64,000 nt of DNA from Hymenopus coronatus (Eukaryota > Arthropoda > Insecta > Mantodea > Hymenopodidae): positions 78,230,696 to 78,294,695 of the forward strand of contig CM060884.1 in assembly GCA_030762935.1 (NCBI GenBank), written 5' to 3'. Position 1 is the stretch's first letter. The number at the start of each line of letters is the position of its first letter. Position numbers and translations under genes: made by a program. Below the pieces are notes generated by a model. The model did not search any database. It had not been told where the DNA came from and was given only the letters and a program-made list of their open reading frames with translations. Below are positions 52,133-63,902 of the stretch, one piece after another.

Positions 52133-52350
52133 CCGGCTCGGGCGGGAAATTTTTCTTTAGCCAGAATTATTCCCTATCACCCACAAAGTCTGTAAGTATG
52201 TATCTGGGAGTGTGAATGTGTGTATTTGAGGAAAATAAAATGATTTAAACCAAATGTAAATGACCTACGACAACGAGTTGTTTCTAAAGCAAAGCCCCCG
52301 ATATCACCTTAGCTACATGTTAAAGGGAGATATATCAATAAAACAATAAC
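52133..52350 (+). mobile_element. SINE-like repeat B, copy 2 (unexpanded)
   Basis: Contains CAGAATTATTCCCTATCACC, a short TATGTATCTGGGAGTGTGAA-type spacer, ATTTGAGGAAAATAAAATGA, ACGAGTTGTTTCTAAAGCAA and GTTAAAGGGAGATATATCAA. It is the unexpanded counterpart of copy 1 at 46.4-49.2 kb. The B-box is degraded. Its right end is taken up in the 89-bp array. Confidence 0.65.
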
Positions 52351-52925
52351 AAATATGATGTGTTCCATTCACATGACTTTCTCTGCAAAATATCACCTTA
52401 GCTACATGTTAAAGGGAGATATATCAATAAAACAATAACAAATATGATGTGTTCCATTCACATGACTTTCTCTGCAAAATATCACCTTAGCTACATGTTA
52501 AAGGGAGATATATCAATAAAACAATAACAAATATGATGTGTTCCATTCACATGACTTTCTCTGCAAAATATCACCTTAGCTACATGTTAAAGGGAGATAT
52601 ATCAATAAAACAATAACAAATATGATGTGTTCCATTCACATGACTTTCTCTGCAAAATATCACCTTAGCTACATGTTAAAGGGAGATATATCAATAAAAC
52701 AATAACAAATATGATGTGTTCCATTCACATGACTTTCTCTGCAAAATATCACCTTAGCTACATGTTAAAGGGAGATATATCAATAAAACAATAACAAATA
52801 TGATGTGTTCCATTCACATGACTTTCTCTGCAAAATATCACCTTAGCTACATGTTAAAGGGAGATATATCAATAAAACAATAAAAAAATATGACGTGTTC
52901 CATTCACATGACTTTCTCTGCAAAA
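52285..52925 (+). repeat. 89-bp minisatellite joining repeat B and family A ends, about 7 units
   Basis: Each unit carries ATATCACCTTAGCTACATGT and TAAAGGGAGATATATCAATA (end of repeat B) followed by GATGTGTTCCATTCACATGA and CTTTCTCTGCA (right end of family A). TTAAAGGG recurs at 52,321, 52,410, 52,499 and so on every 89 bp. The units are almost identical. The last one continues into family A copy A25. Confidence 0.97.
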
Positions 52926-53742
52926 AGTTTATGTTAAAAAGCTTATGCTTCTACTTACTTCATTCTAATGGGCAAAAAAATTAGCAGAATATCGTTATTA
53001 CTTTCCTTGTACGTGGAGCGAAATAAGGGTACTTTGCATAGGTTAAAGTGATAGTCAAAAGCTGGTTGCTATGTGACTGAAGTTCCTTTGTTTGTATGGA
53101 CACGAGTTGACAAATTCCTGTATGAGAAACGTAAAAGTTTTTTCAAAGCTAAAACCAAAAACAAGGAATATCTCAAAAACGATCAAATCCACGACAAAAA
53201 ATTATATAACATAAATTGTGTGTTTTAACATGCTCTAAATTCTTTTGTGTGGTAAGTTTTTGTCCACCTCTTACGGTTTACCAGTTATGCAAAGTTCCGT
53301 AAAATTCATCCACAGTAAAAGAGTCTTCAGAGGCTATTCCCAGAAAATTCAAAAAATACATTTTATTGGTCAGGTAAATATCTTTAATATACGAAATTTT
53401 AATCAAAATCGTTACAGTGTTTGAGAAAATCAAAATTTGCGAAATTTTTTCCATGTAAAGGGTAGTTTGGGGTGGGGGATTTTTCTCAAAATCTTTGTGT
53501 CGAATACCTGGAAGATACTAAACTTAAATACCAAGTTTGGTATTTTACCGACTTTTTGTTTTTGAGTTATTGTGTTCACAGACACTTGGACACACATACA
53601 CGGACCTTTTACTGAAAATACTTTTTTTTATACAGGGGACCCTAAAACATATATTTGCAGTGAAATTTCGGTATCGAATTTTTGGGTGGAGTGCAATACC
53701 TTCTCTATACACTATGTACATAGTATGTGTAGAGAAAATAAA
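52893..53742 (-). repeat. Family A copy A25, full length
   Basis: Right end at GACGTGTTCCATTCACATGA (the last array unit), left end CATAGTATGTGTAGAGAAAA. It inserted next to, or in, the 3' end of repeat B before the 89-bp unit was amplified. Confidence 0.85.
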
Positions 53743-53995
53743 AATTCATGATTTAGCTTTACTGGAGTTTAAAAGCTTGTAAGGTTGTGTCCCTAATTAT
53801 AAAGCTCGTGAACCTTGCATCTGGTGAATTCCTGCACGGCGGGCTACTCAAGTCGTATCTTTCCCGGGAAACAGGATATTAAAGCAGTTCATTATCTCTA
53901 AAATTCTCACAGTTTCCTTTTATGGTCCATTCTTACAGCGACATTGCCTCTTGTACGTCTCACTTATCAGCACAAAGAATATACGAATAAAACAA
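53743..53995. other. Short unassigned spacer
   Basis: Nothing recognised. Confidence 0.4.
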
Positions 53996-54116
53996 AAATT
54001 ATTTGTAAGTAGAAGGGAAATAAGGGAATACACTAGATTAAGTGATAGTCAAATGTTTATAAGCTGTCGTTACGCAATTCGCTTGTTTGTCTGGCCAGGA
54101 ATGGAACAAAATAAAA
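53996..54116 (-). repeat. Family A fragment, internal
   Basis: TTTGTAAGTAGAAGGGAAAT to GTTTGTCTGGCCAGGAATGG, directly followed by a copy in the same orientation. Confidence 0.75.
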
Positions 54117-54790
54117 ATCTGATGTGTCACATTCACATGACTTTCTCTACATCTCTGTAACAAATTATTGTTAATAAGCTTATTGATTTATCTACTTCAT
54201 ACTAATCGAGATAAACATTAGCAGAAATTGTCGTATTACTTGCTTCTTTGTAAGCAGAAGGTAAATAAGAAAATTCACAGGCTGAAGCGATAGTCTCCTC
54301 CTTTAAAAAGCCGGTCGCTATGTGAAACAACTGAAATTCTAGTTTGTTTCTTTCCAGGGGTAAACAAACGAGAAACGAAAAAAAAATATCTTCCCGTATG
54401 AGAAAAGTTTAATTGGCTAAAATTCAAAATATCTCGAAATTGGTTTATTTTTGAAAAAAAAAAAGAAGGTATATAACCTAAAAAGCGTCTTTTAATGAGG
54501 TCCACGTTTTTTTGGAGTAAGTTTTTGTTTATCTCTTAAGGTTTACAAAAGACATCTAGAATAAACAGGTCTTCAGAGGCTATTCTGAATTGCCGTATAT
54601 TTAAGATATACATTTTCTTTTTCATAAAAATATCTTAAACATACGGTGTTTTAACCAAAATCGTTAGAGCTATTGTTGAGAAAATCAAACTTTTCAAAAA
54701 AAGTTCATGTAAAAGGTAGTTGGGAATGGGGGGGGGGGAATCTTTGGGGGATACGAAACTTAAATACCAAGTTTGGTATATAAACGGTGT
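54117..54790 (-). repeat. Family A copy A26, left third missing
   Basis: Starts CTGATGTGTCACATTCACAT. It has a 9-base G run in place of the usual short one (GGGAATGGGGGGGGGGAATC, about 54,723) and ends at GGTATATAAACGGTG. Confidence 0.8.
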
Positions 54791-55080
54791 TGAGGTGACG
54801 GTTATCATCAGAAAGAAGGAATGATCACTTCGCTCCAGATGGGTCCCTATAGGCAGAGTCGTATGGAAAAGTTGGTTGGGTTCATGTAGGTGATGTTAAT
54901 TCCTTTTTTACCTCTGTGGATGGGTCCCTATAGGTGTAGTTGTAATTTCCCTAACTGCTTTTTACTCCGCTAGGCAGTTCAGTAGAGTTGATTATTGTTA
55001 CTCTCAGCTCACGTTCCTCGTCCACAAATGCAATGTAACTATTTAAAAAGGGTGTAAAGTGGAGCTTCATTAATGAGTGG
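54791..55080. other. Unassigned spacer with a short direct repeat
   Basis: GATGGGTCCCTATAGG occurs twice (about 54,838 and 54,920). Nothing else recognised. Confidence 0.4.
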
Positions 55081-55084
55081 TGAA

Positions 55085-55260
55085 GTTAGGTCACAAGTTG
55101 ATAAAACTACTTTTGTTTCTAACAGGTCGTGAGTTCGAATCGCGCTTAGGATGAGTTACACAGATACGGTTTTCCTTATCCTGAGAAAACGAATGTCGAG
55201 TAACATTAAGCTCCCTGGACCCCGAGATCATTTGAGAGTCATTTCATTCATCGTCCGATA
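55085..55260 (+). mobile_element. tRNA-derived SINE C, copy 1
   Basis: The B-box region CGTGAGTTCGAATCGCG (about 55,130) is followed by the body: GGTTTTCCTTATCCTGAGAA, AACGAATGTCGAGTAAC and AAGCTCCCTGGACCCCGAGA. Matching bodies exist at 57,330-57,475 and, reversed, at 61,105-61,250. The 3' part of this copy is expanded into the following array. Confidence 0.65.
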
Positions 55261-57124
55261 TGACCAACCAGGTTAAAGTACTTTAAGCTCCCTGGACCCC
55301 GAATCGTCCGATATGACCAACCAGGTTAAAGTAACTTTAAGCTCCGTGGACCCCGAGATCATTTGAGTGTCATTTCATACATCGTCCGATATGACCAACC
55401 AGGTTAAAGTACTTTAAGCTCCCTGGACCTCGAGATCATTTGAGTGTCATTTCATCCATCGTCCGATATGACCAACCAGGTTAAAGTAACTTTAAGCTCC
55501 GTGGACCCCGAGATCATTTGAGTGTCATTTCATTCATCGTCCGATATGACCAACCAGGTTAAAGTACTTTAAGCTCCGTGGACCCCGAGATCATTTGAGT
55601 GTCATTTCATTCATCGTCCGATATGACCAACCAGGTTAAAGTACTTTAAGCTCCGTGGACCCCGAGATCATTTGAGTGTCATTTCATTCATCGTCCGATA
55701 TGACCAACCAGGTTAAAGTAACTTTAAGCTCCGTGGACCCCGAGATCATTTGAGTGTCATTTCATTCATCGTCCGTTATGACCAACGAGGTTAAAGTACT
55801 TTAAGCTCCCTGGACCCCGAGATCATTTGAGTGTCATTTCATTCATCGTCCGATATGACCAACCAGGTTAAAGTACTTTAAGCCCCCTGGACCCCGAGAT
55901 CATTTGAGTGTCATTTCACCAATTTCATTCATCGCCCGAATTGACCAACCAGGTTAAAGTACTTTAAGCCCCATGGACCCCGAGATCATTTGAGTATCAT
56001 TTCACCAATTTCATTCATCGCCCGATATAACCAACCGGGTTAAAATAACTTTAAGCTCCCTGGACCTCGAGATCATTTGAGTGTCATTTCATTCATCGTC
56101 CGATATGACCAACCAGGTTAAAGTACTTTAAGCTCCATGGACCCCGAGATCATTTGAGTGTCATTTCATTCATCGTCCGTTATGACCAACCAGGTTAAAG
56201 TACTTTAAGCTCCAAGGACCCCGAGATCATTTGAGTGACATTTCATTCATCGCCCGATATGACCAACCAGGTTAAAGTACTTTAAGCTCCCTGGACCCCG
56301 AGATCATTTGAGTGTCATTTCACACATCGTCCGTTATGACCAATCAGGTTAAAGTACTTTAAGCTCCCTGGACCCCGAGATCATTTGAGTGTCATTTCAT
56401 TCATCGTCCGTTATGACCAATCAGGTTAAAGTAACTTTAAGCTCCCTGGACCCCGAGATCATTTGAGTGTCATTTCATACATCGTCCGATATGACCAACG
56501 AGGTTAAAATACTTTAAGCTCCCTGGACCCCGAGATCATTTGAGTGTCATTTCATTCATCGTCCGATATGACCAACCAGGTTAAAGTACTTTAAGCCCCC
56601 TGGACCCCGAGATCATTTGAGTGTCATTTCACCAATTTCATTCATCGCCCGAATTGACCAACCAGGTTAAAGTACTTTAAGCCCCATGGACCCCGAGATC
56701 ATTTGAGTATCATTTCACCAATTTCATTCATCGTCCGATATGACCAACCAGGTTAAAGTACTTTAAGCTCCATGGACCCCGAGATCATTTGAGTGTCATT
56801 TCATTTATCGTCCGATATGACCAACCAGGTTAAAGTAACTTTAAGCTCCATGGACCCCGAGATCATTTAAGTAGCATTTCATTTATCGTCCGATATGACC
56901 AACCAGGTTAAAGTACTTTAAGCTCCCTGGACCCCGAGATCATTTGAGTGTCATTTCATTCATCGTCCGATATGACTAACCAGGTTAAAGTTAACATACA
57001 CAAAGAGAACTCCCTCTTGTTAGATAGGTAGTTGAGTGTCATTTCATTCATCGCCCGATATGACCAACCAGGTTAAACTTAACATACACAAAGAGAACTC
57101 CCTCTTGTTTGATAGGTAGTTGAA
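55205..57124 (+). repeat. About 78-bp array, amplified SINE C body, about 23 units
   Basis: The unit runs TAAGCTCCCTGGACCCCGAG, ATCATTTGAGTGTCATTTCA, TTCATCGTCCGATATGACCA, ACCAGGTTAAAGTACTTT. Length varies between 77 and 88 bp (TACTTT/TAACTTT; an extra CCAATTTCA in five units). The second unit lacks about 34 bp. The last two units end in a new tail, AACATACACAAAGAGAACTC with TTGATAGGTAGTTGA, itself duplicated at about 56,993 and 57,078. Confidence 0.95.
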
Positions 57125-57239
57125 ATAACAATGCATTCTATTCATAATTACGAAGGACAATAAATACCGTTTAAAACGTTCGAGAATTGCTCCATAAGAT
57201 TTGAACAGTGAAGTTAATATCAGACGTTAGCGCTCTTTG

Positions 57240-57477
57240 CAGTTTCCTTAATAATTTCCTTAATAACTCCCTTGTTCGGTAATAACCGCGATACCATTCA
57301 CTTTAGAGCACATCTTCTAGAGGTCCCGAATTCGATTCTCAGTTAGGGTAAGTATCCCTTAACCTTAAAAGACAGACGTGAGTAACTTTATGACCCCGGG
57401 CTCATTTCAGCATTATTTCACCCATTTCATTCATGCTATGACATGACTGCCAGGCTAAACGACGTTAAACGAAAAAC
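57240..57477 (+). mobile_element. SINE C, copy 2, diverged
   Basis: B-box GAATTCGATTCTCA (about 57,330), GAGTAACTTTATGACCCCGG, CATTTCACCCATTTCATTCA and GACTGCCAGGCTAAACGACG. It is a single-unit counterpart that shows the array at 55-57 kb is derived and not the original state. Confidence 0.6.
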
Positions 57478-57479
57478 AA

Positions 57480-58258
57480 TCTAATGTGTTCCCTTTACAT
57501 GATCTTCTCTAGCCATTCCACAAACAAACGATTATTTATTATTTTACATCCAAATTAAGATAAGCATTACTAGAAATGTTCTTATTCTTCCTTTCTTGTA
57601 TGTAGAATGGAAATAAGAGAGTACATTAGGTTAAACCGGTAGTCAATTGTTTAAAAAGTGTCCCTGTATGAAACAATTGAAATTCGGTTCGCTTTGTGTG
57701 TCTAGGACTAAAACAAAAGAAGTGTGAAGGGAAAGATGACTTTCCGTTTGAGAAAGGTTTTAAGAATTTAAAACATAACAAGTAATATTTTCGAAACGGT
57801 AAACTCTGCAAGAGAGTATATGACATAAACTGTGCATTAGCCACATCTATGTTTTTTATCGCTTACCGTTTACACAAAAGTCAAGCAGGTCTTCAGAAGT
57901 TATTCCTAGAAAATTCAAGATGGAAACGTCGTTTGTCATTAAAACTATCTTAAATGTGTGGTATTTTTATCAAACCGTTAGAGGCTTTCTTGAGAAAATC
58001 AAAATAATCGAAAAGGGTTCCATGTAAAGGCAAATTCCGGATGAGGGAATTCCTTCATTTTGATACTTATCCGGCTTTTCGGTTTTGAGTTTTGTTATCC
58101 ACAAACACGCGCATACAAAGACACACCCGGAGTTTTTTTTTAAATGATTTTCTGAATTCAGGAGCCCTAGAAACCTGTATTTCCTGGGTAACCTTGGTAC
58201 CGGATTGGTATCTCTAATTTGGTACTATGTACATTCCTCATAGATACTAGAGAAAGTA
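57480..58258 (-). repeat. Family A copy A27, full length but diverged
   Basis: CTAATGTGTTCCCTTTACAT to CTCATAGATACTAGAGAAAG. More substitutions than most copies. A family A scrap (about 58,265-58,345) follows. Confidence 0.75.
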
Positions 58259-58348
58259 AAAACTCAGTTTGAAAATGAAAAGCTTGTAATTTGAATTTTC
58301 TCTGAAGAGCATGGTAGTCTCTTCATTCTGAAAGAATTTCGCTAACTT

Positions 58349-58349
<1 letters not shown>

Positions 58350-58385
<36 letters not shown>
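58350..58385 (+). repeat. (AG)n microsatellite
   Basis: About 18 AG dinucleotides. Confidence 0.97.
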
Positions 58386-58388
<3 letters not shown>

Positions 58389-59486
58389 ACTGAATATAAA
58401 AATAAATGCTGGTATACTTTTTGCTTAAAAAGTCTTGAAAAAGATATTTTAATGCAATAATCCATGCCCCATATTTTCTTCTTAATTAGTTTAAAATTGT
58501 GAAATTGTGAAATTTTAAATCCATTATTCTACCTACTGGTCAAACAAATAGAACAGCATTTCAAGGTCATCACATAGTAACACACTCATAAACCTTGGAC
58601 GGTCATTGTTAGTCTGGTATAATCTATTTGCTTCCTTTTCCTACAAGACACTTCTGATAATGTTATCTTGTCTATCCTGAATTGCTTAAAAAAAAAAAAA
58701 AAAAAAAAAAAAAAGCTTTTGTAAGAACAATCGACTAATACAGCAACTTTCTAATCTCTACCAGTAGCAGCACCCACTGAACGTCACAACCTCAACATCG
58801 CATCAAATTAATTATCTTCCTCGCCAGCACAATGGGTTATACAGCTGCTGGAATTCTACAGAGTGTTCCAGAATGTGCGAGAGACGGGGAGAAACAAGCT
58901 TATAGAACAAGCCAGTTATCTCCGGTAGCAGACAGAAAGAACTTATGTCTTAACCGGCCAGTTATATACCATAAGCAGCGTCACAACACCTACATTAACA
59001 TCATATTAACTACCAAACTATCAGACAGCTTTTAAATAGTTTATCCGAAAAACTCAATTATTAAGTGTTTAGGAAAGAAAAATGTGCAGTTTGATTTCAT
59101 TTCTACTTCAATCCAAGAAAAATGTAAGCCTTTTCTGTAAGAAGACTGTAGGTTTTAAAGTATAAGCTAGTGAAGTAATATCTAGATACAACATATGGTT
59201 GGTATAAGCTTCTTACGTCATTTCCTTGGCCAACTCTATTCTCCTTGCCTGACAGTGAGAAGGGCTTATCGATCCCAGCGCTTCTTTTATATAATAGCAA
59301 CCTCCTGCTACATTATTACTTCCTTTTTTGCTTCTTGCCGTATGCTACACAAATCTATTCGCAGTGAACTATTAATTAACGTTTTCATTCATTACACTCC
59401 TATAATAAGCAGCGAGGCGATTTCCTTTCTGTACCACGCATGTAGAATTTACATGATAGATAGACAAAGTATTTTATTCCATCCAA
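58386..59486. other. Unassigned region, including an A27 run
   Basis: No gene recognised. A run of about 27 A lies at 58,688-58,714. The segment 58,740-59,040 is less AT-rich and holds a 67-codon ORF (58,832-59,035) with no domain, and 59,195-59,572 holds a 125-codon ORF rich in Ile/Ser/His that ends inside family A. Neither has splice or promoter support. Confidence 0.35.
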
Positions 59487-59575
59487 AATTATTGTTAAAA
59501 AGCCTATGCTTCCATTTACTTCAGAGAAAAATTAGCAGAAATAGTCTTATTTCTTTACTTCCTTGTAAGTAGAAT

Positions 59576-59620
<45 letters not shown>

Positions 59621-60308
59621 AGTACCATAGGTTAAAGTGATAGTCAAAACATGGTTACTATGTGACTGAAGTTCCTTTGTTTGTATCGACAGAAGTTGAC
59701 AAATTCCTGTGTGAGAAAAGTAAATTTTTCAAAGCTGAAACCAAAAATAAGGAATATTTAAAAAACCGTCAACTGCACGAAAAAATGTATATGACATAAA
59801 TTGTGTGTTTTAATGTGCTCTACAGTTTTTGTGTGATACGTTTTTGTTTATCTCTTACGGTTTAGCAGTTATGCAAATTTGGTAAAATTCATTCAGAATA
59901 AGGTAGACTTCAGAGGCCATTTCCAGAAAAATAAAGATATACATTTTATTTGTCAGGTAAATATATTTAATATACGATATTTTAATCAAAATCGTTAGAG
60001 CCATTTTTGAAAAATCAGTATTTTCGAAAAAAGTTCCATGTAAAGGTTAGTTGGGGGTGGAGGATTTTCTTGAAAATCTTCATGTCGCATTCTTGGAAGA
60101 AACCAAACTTAAATACCAAGTTTGGTATTTTACCGACTTTTCGTTTTTGAGTTATGGTGTTCACAGACACACGGACACACACGGACCTTTTACTGAAAAT
60201 GCTTTTTTGGGTACAGGGGGCCCTAAAACATATATTTGCGGAGAAATCTCGGGTGCATTACAGTACCTTCTCTATACACAATGTACATAGTGCGTGTAGA
60301 GAAAGTAA
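59487..60308 (-). repeat. Family A copy A28 with an A42 insertion
   Basis: The right terminus is missing (starts AAATTATTGTTAAAAAGCCT). The left end is GTGCGTGTAGAGAAAGTAAT. Where other copies read AGTAGAAGCGAAATAAGG there are 42 consecutive A (59,577-59,618). Confidence 0.85.
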
Positions 60309-61104
60309 TGAACACTTGATATGAAAACGCTTGGCTTCCATGTATTAACGTATCAAACTGCGGACCTACACACAGCTTAAGGCTATCAGTTTTCACACGT
60401 GCGGAGATTGCGGACCGGCAAGGTAACTTTCTCAAATGTGGCAGAATGCATCACATTAATGGACATGTACAGAGGTTTTCGTGCCATCTATAGGTCAGAC
60501 CACATTTCCTTGACGACATGAAAGTTACTGATGCGCGTTACTCTCTTTCTCTGGTAACTAGCGCTTGAGCATATTCTGTGTGTTATTTTTTTCATAACTT
60601 ACTAAGGTTAGGTCGGGAAGCCAGAGGTCAGATTAGCGAGGTCAAGCGTGCCACTGCAGCGCGGGAGGAGGGGGAGAGGTATTTTATTTACATAGTGAAT
60701 ATCGTTCCCTCTCTCATGAAAGCTTTCAGTCTTTTATCTGTATGTTTAAAACTTAAAATAAGCTTGTGATGATAGAAGAAAACCTAGAGTAAACACACAT
60801 GTTGATGATCAATTCACGTTTTGTTTCGTGATGAAGATTATTATTATTAGAGTTGCATTGACTTTATTTCCCTGAAACGAGACCGACATATTTAGGTAGT
60901 AATAATGATCTACTTAAATTCTTATAATTGCATAACCTCTACATACAATTGAAGGCGTGTGCGTACAGAAAGTGAAACCGTCATTGTTTTGAAAGTGATA
61001 AAAGTAGAGCTTTGTATTCACCAAAAGTCAACATTTAGCTCTTTTCCCTTGCGTCGGTCATTTAAAATCGCATAATACATTTCTTTTTTAACGTCCTTTA
61101 ACGT
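60309..61104. other. Unassigned spacer
   Basis: No gene or repeat recognised. The part at 60,600-60,690 is GC-rich (GCGCGGGAGGAGGGGGAGAG) and lies inside a 63-codon ORF without support. Confidence 0.4.
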
Positions 61105-61250
61105 GGTTGGTGAAGGATGAATGACATGATGCTCATATGTTCTCGGGATCCATGGAGCTTAAAGTTACTCGATATTCGTCTTCTCAGGGTAAGGGAAAAC
61201 CCGGAAAAAGACCTTATCCGGGCAACAGCGAGACAGACACGCTACTACCC
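61105..61250 (-). mobile_element. SINE C, copy 3 (reverse strand)
   Basis: On the minus strand: GGTTTTCCCTTACCCTGAGA, AGACGAATATCGAGTAACTT, AAGCTCCATGGATCCCGAGA and ATGTCATTCATCC. It includes one copy of the segment that is tandemly repeated at 55-57 kb. The tRNA-like head is not evident. Confidence 0.6.
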
Positions 61251-61380
61251 AGCCTATATCTGTCTCCTAGCTTACTATTTCATTGAGCAGCATTTTTCTC
61301 AAAACTAAACTATATATTCACGCTTTTAAATGTAAGCGACATTTCCTAGAATAAAGTCTATTGTAATAATATAAAGTTAT
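61251..61380. other. Short unassigned spacer
   Basis: Nothing recognised. Confidence 0.4.
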
Positions 61381-61483
61381 GTAAGTTTTTGTCTATCTCT
61401 TATGCAAATTTCAGAAAAAAGTTATTCAGATTAAACAGCTCTCCAGAGATTATTCCCTGAAAAAACAAGATAAATATTTTATT
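61381..61483 (-). repeat. Family A fragment A29, internal
   Basis: AAGTTTTTGTCTATCTCTTA to AAAACAAGATAAATATTTTA. It is then cut by the left end of a + copy. Confidence 0.7.
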
Positions 61484-62272
61484 TTTACTTTCTCTATACG
61501 TACTATGTACATAGTGTATAGAGAAGGTACTGTATTCCATCCAAAAAGTCCATACCGAGATTTCACCGGAAATACAGGTTTTAGGGTCCCATGCAGCAAA
61601 AAAAAACATTTTCAGAAAAAGGTCCGTGTGTGTGCGTGTGTGTATGTGTCTTTGGACAGACCGTTAAGTATCAAAATTGCTATTTAAATTTGGTATTAGG
61701 CAAGGATGTGACACGAAGATATTCATAAAAATCCCCCCACCCCCAACTACCCTTTACATGGAACTTTTTTCATTTTTTCAAAAATGGCTCTAACGATTTT
61801 GATTAAAATATCGTATATTAAACTGACAAATAAAATGTATACCTTGAACTTTCTGCGAATAGCTTCTGAAGACTACTTTATCCTGGATGAATTTTACGGA
61901 TTTCTGCATGACTGCTAAACCGTATAAGATGGACAAAATATGTAGAGCACGTTAAAACACAACATTTATGTTATATGCAGTTTTTTCGTGGAGTTGATCG
62001 TTTTTTAGAAATTCCTTGTTTTTGGTTTCAGCTTTCAAAAACCTATACGGAATTTGTCAACTTCAGACCATACAATCAAAGGAACTTCAGTCACATAGCA
62101 ACCAGCTTTGACTATCACTTTAACCTATGCTACTCCCTTATTTCGCTTCTACTTACAAGGAAGCAAGAAATAAGACAAATTATATTAATTTTTTCTCGAT
62201 TAGCAGGAAGAAAATAGAATAACAATAATTTGTTGCAGTGATGTAGAGAAAGTCGTGTGAATGGAACACATT
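61484..62272 (+). repeat. Family A copy A30, full length
   Basis: Starts TTTTACTTTCTCTATACGTA with a near-perfect palindrome and ends GTAGAGAAAGTCGTGTGAAT. Small deletions remove AGCTCAAAAACG and part of AAAGATATTTACC. Confidence 0.85.
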
Positions 62273-62275
62273 AGA

Positions 62276-62578
62276 TTTTTCGAAATATTTTCCATGTAAA
62301 GGATAGTTTTGGGTGGAGGCATTTTTCTGAAAATCTTTGTGTCGCATCCTTGGAAGATACCTAACTTAAATACCAAATTTTGTATTTTAAAAGACTTTTC
62401 ATTTTGAGTTCACATACACACGATCATACACAGACAGACGCAGAACCCTTTCTAAATTTTGAGGGGGGGTCTGGGGCCTAAAACCTCTATTTCCGGTAAA
62501 ATCTCGGTATCAAATTTTTTGGAGGAGTGCAATTATGTTCTCTAAGCACTATGTATGTAGTACGTGTAGAGAAAGCAA
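62276..62578 (-). repeat. Family A copy A31, left third
   Basis: From TTTTTCGAAATATTTTCCAT to AGTACGTGTAGAGAAAGCAA. It starts a few bases after A30 ends, facing the other way. Confidence 0.75.
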
Positions 62579-62998
62579 AAGTATAGATGTTTGTATGGAA
62601 GATTTATAATTTGTAACTTTTTAGAAGTATAATATTAATTCAGTAAACAAGCTTCTTGGAATATGTGGTTTAAACATGAAGCAAGTTACTCACATTTTGG
62701 GGCGCGTGGAACAGTTTCACATAGTAATTTACAAAGCCTTTACCAAACTTGAATGAAGCTTAGTGCCCATATTGACACAATTTCTCTCCCAGTGAGACTT
62801 ATGTAACGTACAGGAAATCACTGTTACAATATTGTAACACCAAACAGATCACTGCTTTCTTTGCGTTTTTTGAACACTTTCACATTCCTTACAACTAAAG
62901 TTGCTTACCTAATGTTTGTAAAGCTTCCTAACATTGCGCGACTGCTCTTACCTGAAACAAAGACACATACCGTTAAAACTGTTATTTATATCACACTC
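62579..62998. other. Unassigned spacer
   Basis: Nothing recognised. Confidence 0.4.
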
Positions 62999-62999
62999 C

Positions 63000-63115
63000 T
63001 TTTTACTTACTCTACATGTACAAGGTAGAGAAGGTATTGTATTCAACCTAAAAAATTCAACACCGCGATTTCATTGGAAATACAAATATTTGAGGACACC
63101 TGAGGGAAAAAACTT
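63000..63115 (+). repeat. Family A fragment A32, left end
   Basis: TTTTTACTTACTCTACATGT to ATTTGAGGACACCTGAGGG; the palindrome has collapsed to one arm. A minus copy begins immediately after. Confidence 0.7.
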
Positions 63116-63117
63116 AA

Positions 63118-63902
63118 TGGGTTTTCCATTCACATGACTTACTTCTCTGTAACAAATTATTCCTAATAAGGTTATTATTGTAATCTACTTCATGCTAAAG
63201 CATCGGCAGAAAAGACTTGTTACTTAGTTCCTTGTAAACAGGAGGTAAATAAGGGAATTCACACGGTTAAACCGACAGTCACATGTTTCAAAATCAGGTT
63301 GCTATGGGATTGAAATCCGTTTCTTTGCGTGACCAGGAGTTGACAAGTTTGCGTGTAAGAAAAGTTTATGCGTAAAAAATGTCTACATGTGTATATTGTG
63401 TTTTAATGAGATGTACATTTCTTGTGTTGTAAGTTTTTGTCTATTTCTTACGGATCGTTAAATGTTATGTAAAATTCCGAAAAGTGCATCCAGAATAAAG
63501 AGGTCTTCAGAGGCTATTACTGGAAAATGCAATACAATTATTTTATATAACAGATTTTAATCGAAATCGTTAAACCCATTTTTGAGAAAACCAAACATTT
63601 GGACTTTTTTCATGTAAGAGGTATTTGGGTGTACGGATTTTGTTTAAACATTTCTTTGGAACATAATAACTGGATGGCACCACAGCTCGCAAGGAACCTT
63701 GGCCTACCACCCGGTCGCTGCGTCCAGGACAGATATCAGAATGTGGTCAGCGCTGAGTTCACCCGAGCATCCTTGCAACATACAGCGCTTAAATATCAAC
63801 TTTGGTATTTAACGGACTCTTTTTTTTTTTTTTTTTTTTGTGAGATATGCTGTCCACACACAAACACACACACACACACACACGGGCATTTTTCTAAATT
63901 TT
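63118..63902 (-). repeat. Family A copy A33 with a GC-rich insertion
   Basis: GGGTTTTCCATTCACATGAC to GGGCATTTTTCTAAATTTTT. About 115 bp of unrelated GC-rich sequence (63,650-63,768, containing GCACCACAGCTCGCAAGGAA) interrupts the block that normally reads TCTTCGTGTCGCATCCTTGG. It also carries a T18 run (about 63,822) and a (CA)n stretch (about 63,857). Confidence 0.8.

Noticed and set aside
59195..59572. A 125-codon ORF
   Set aside because: Ends inside family A sequence; composition follows local AT content and nothing supports expression.
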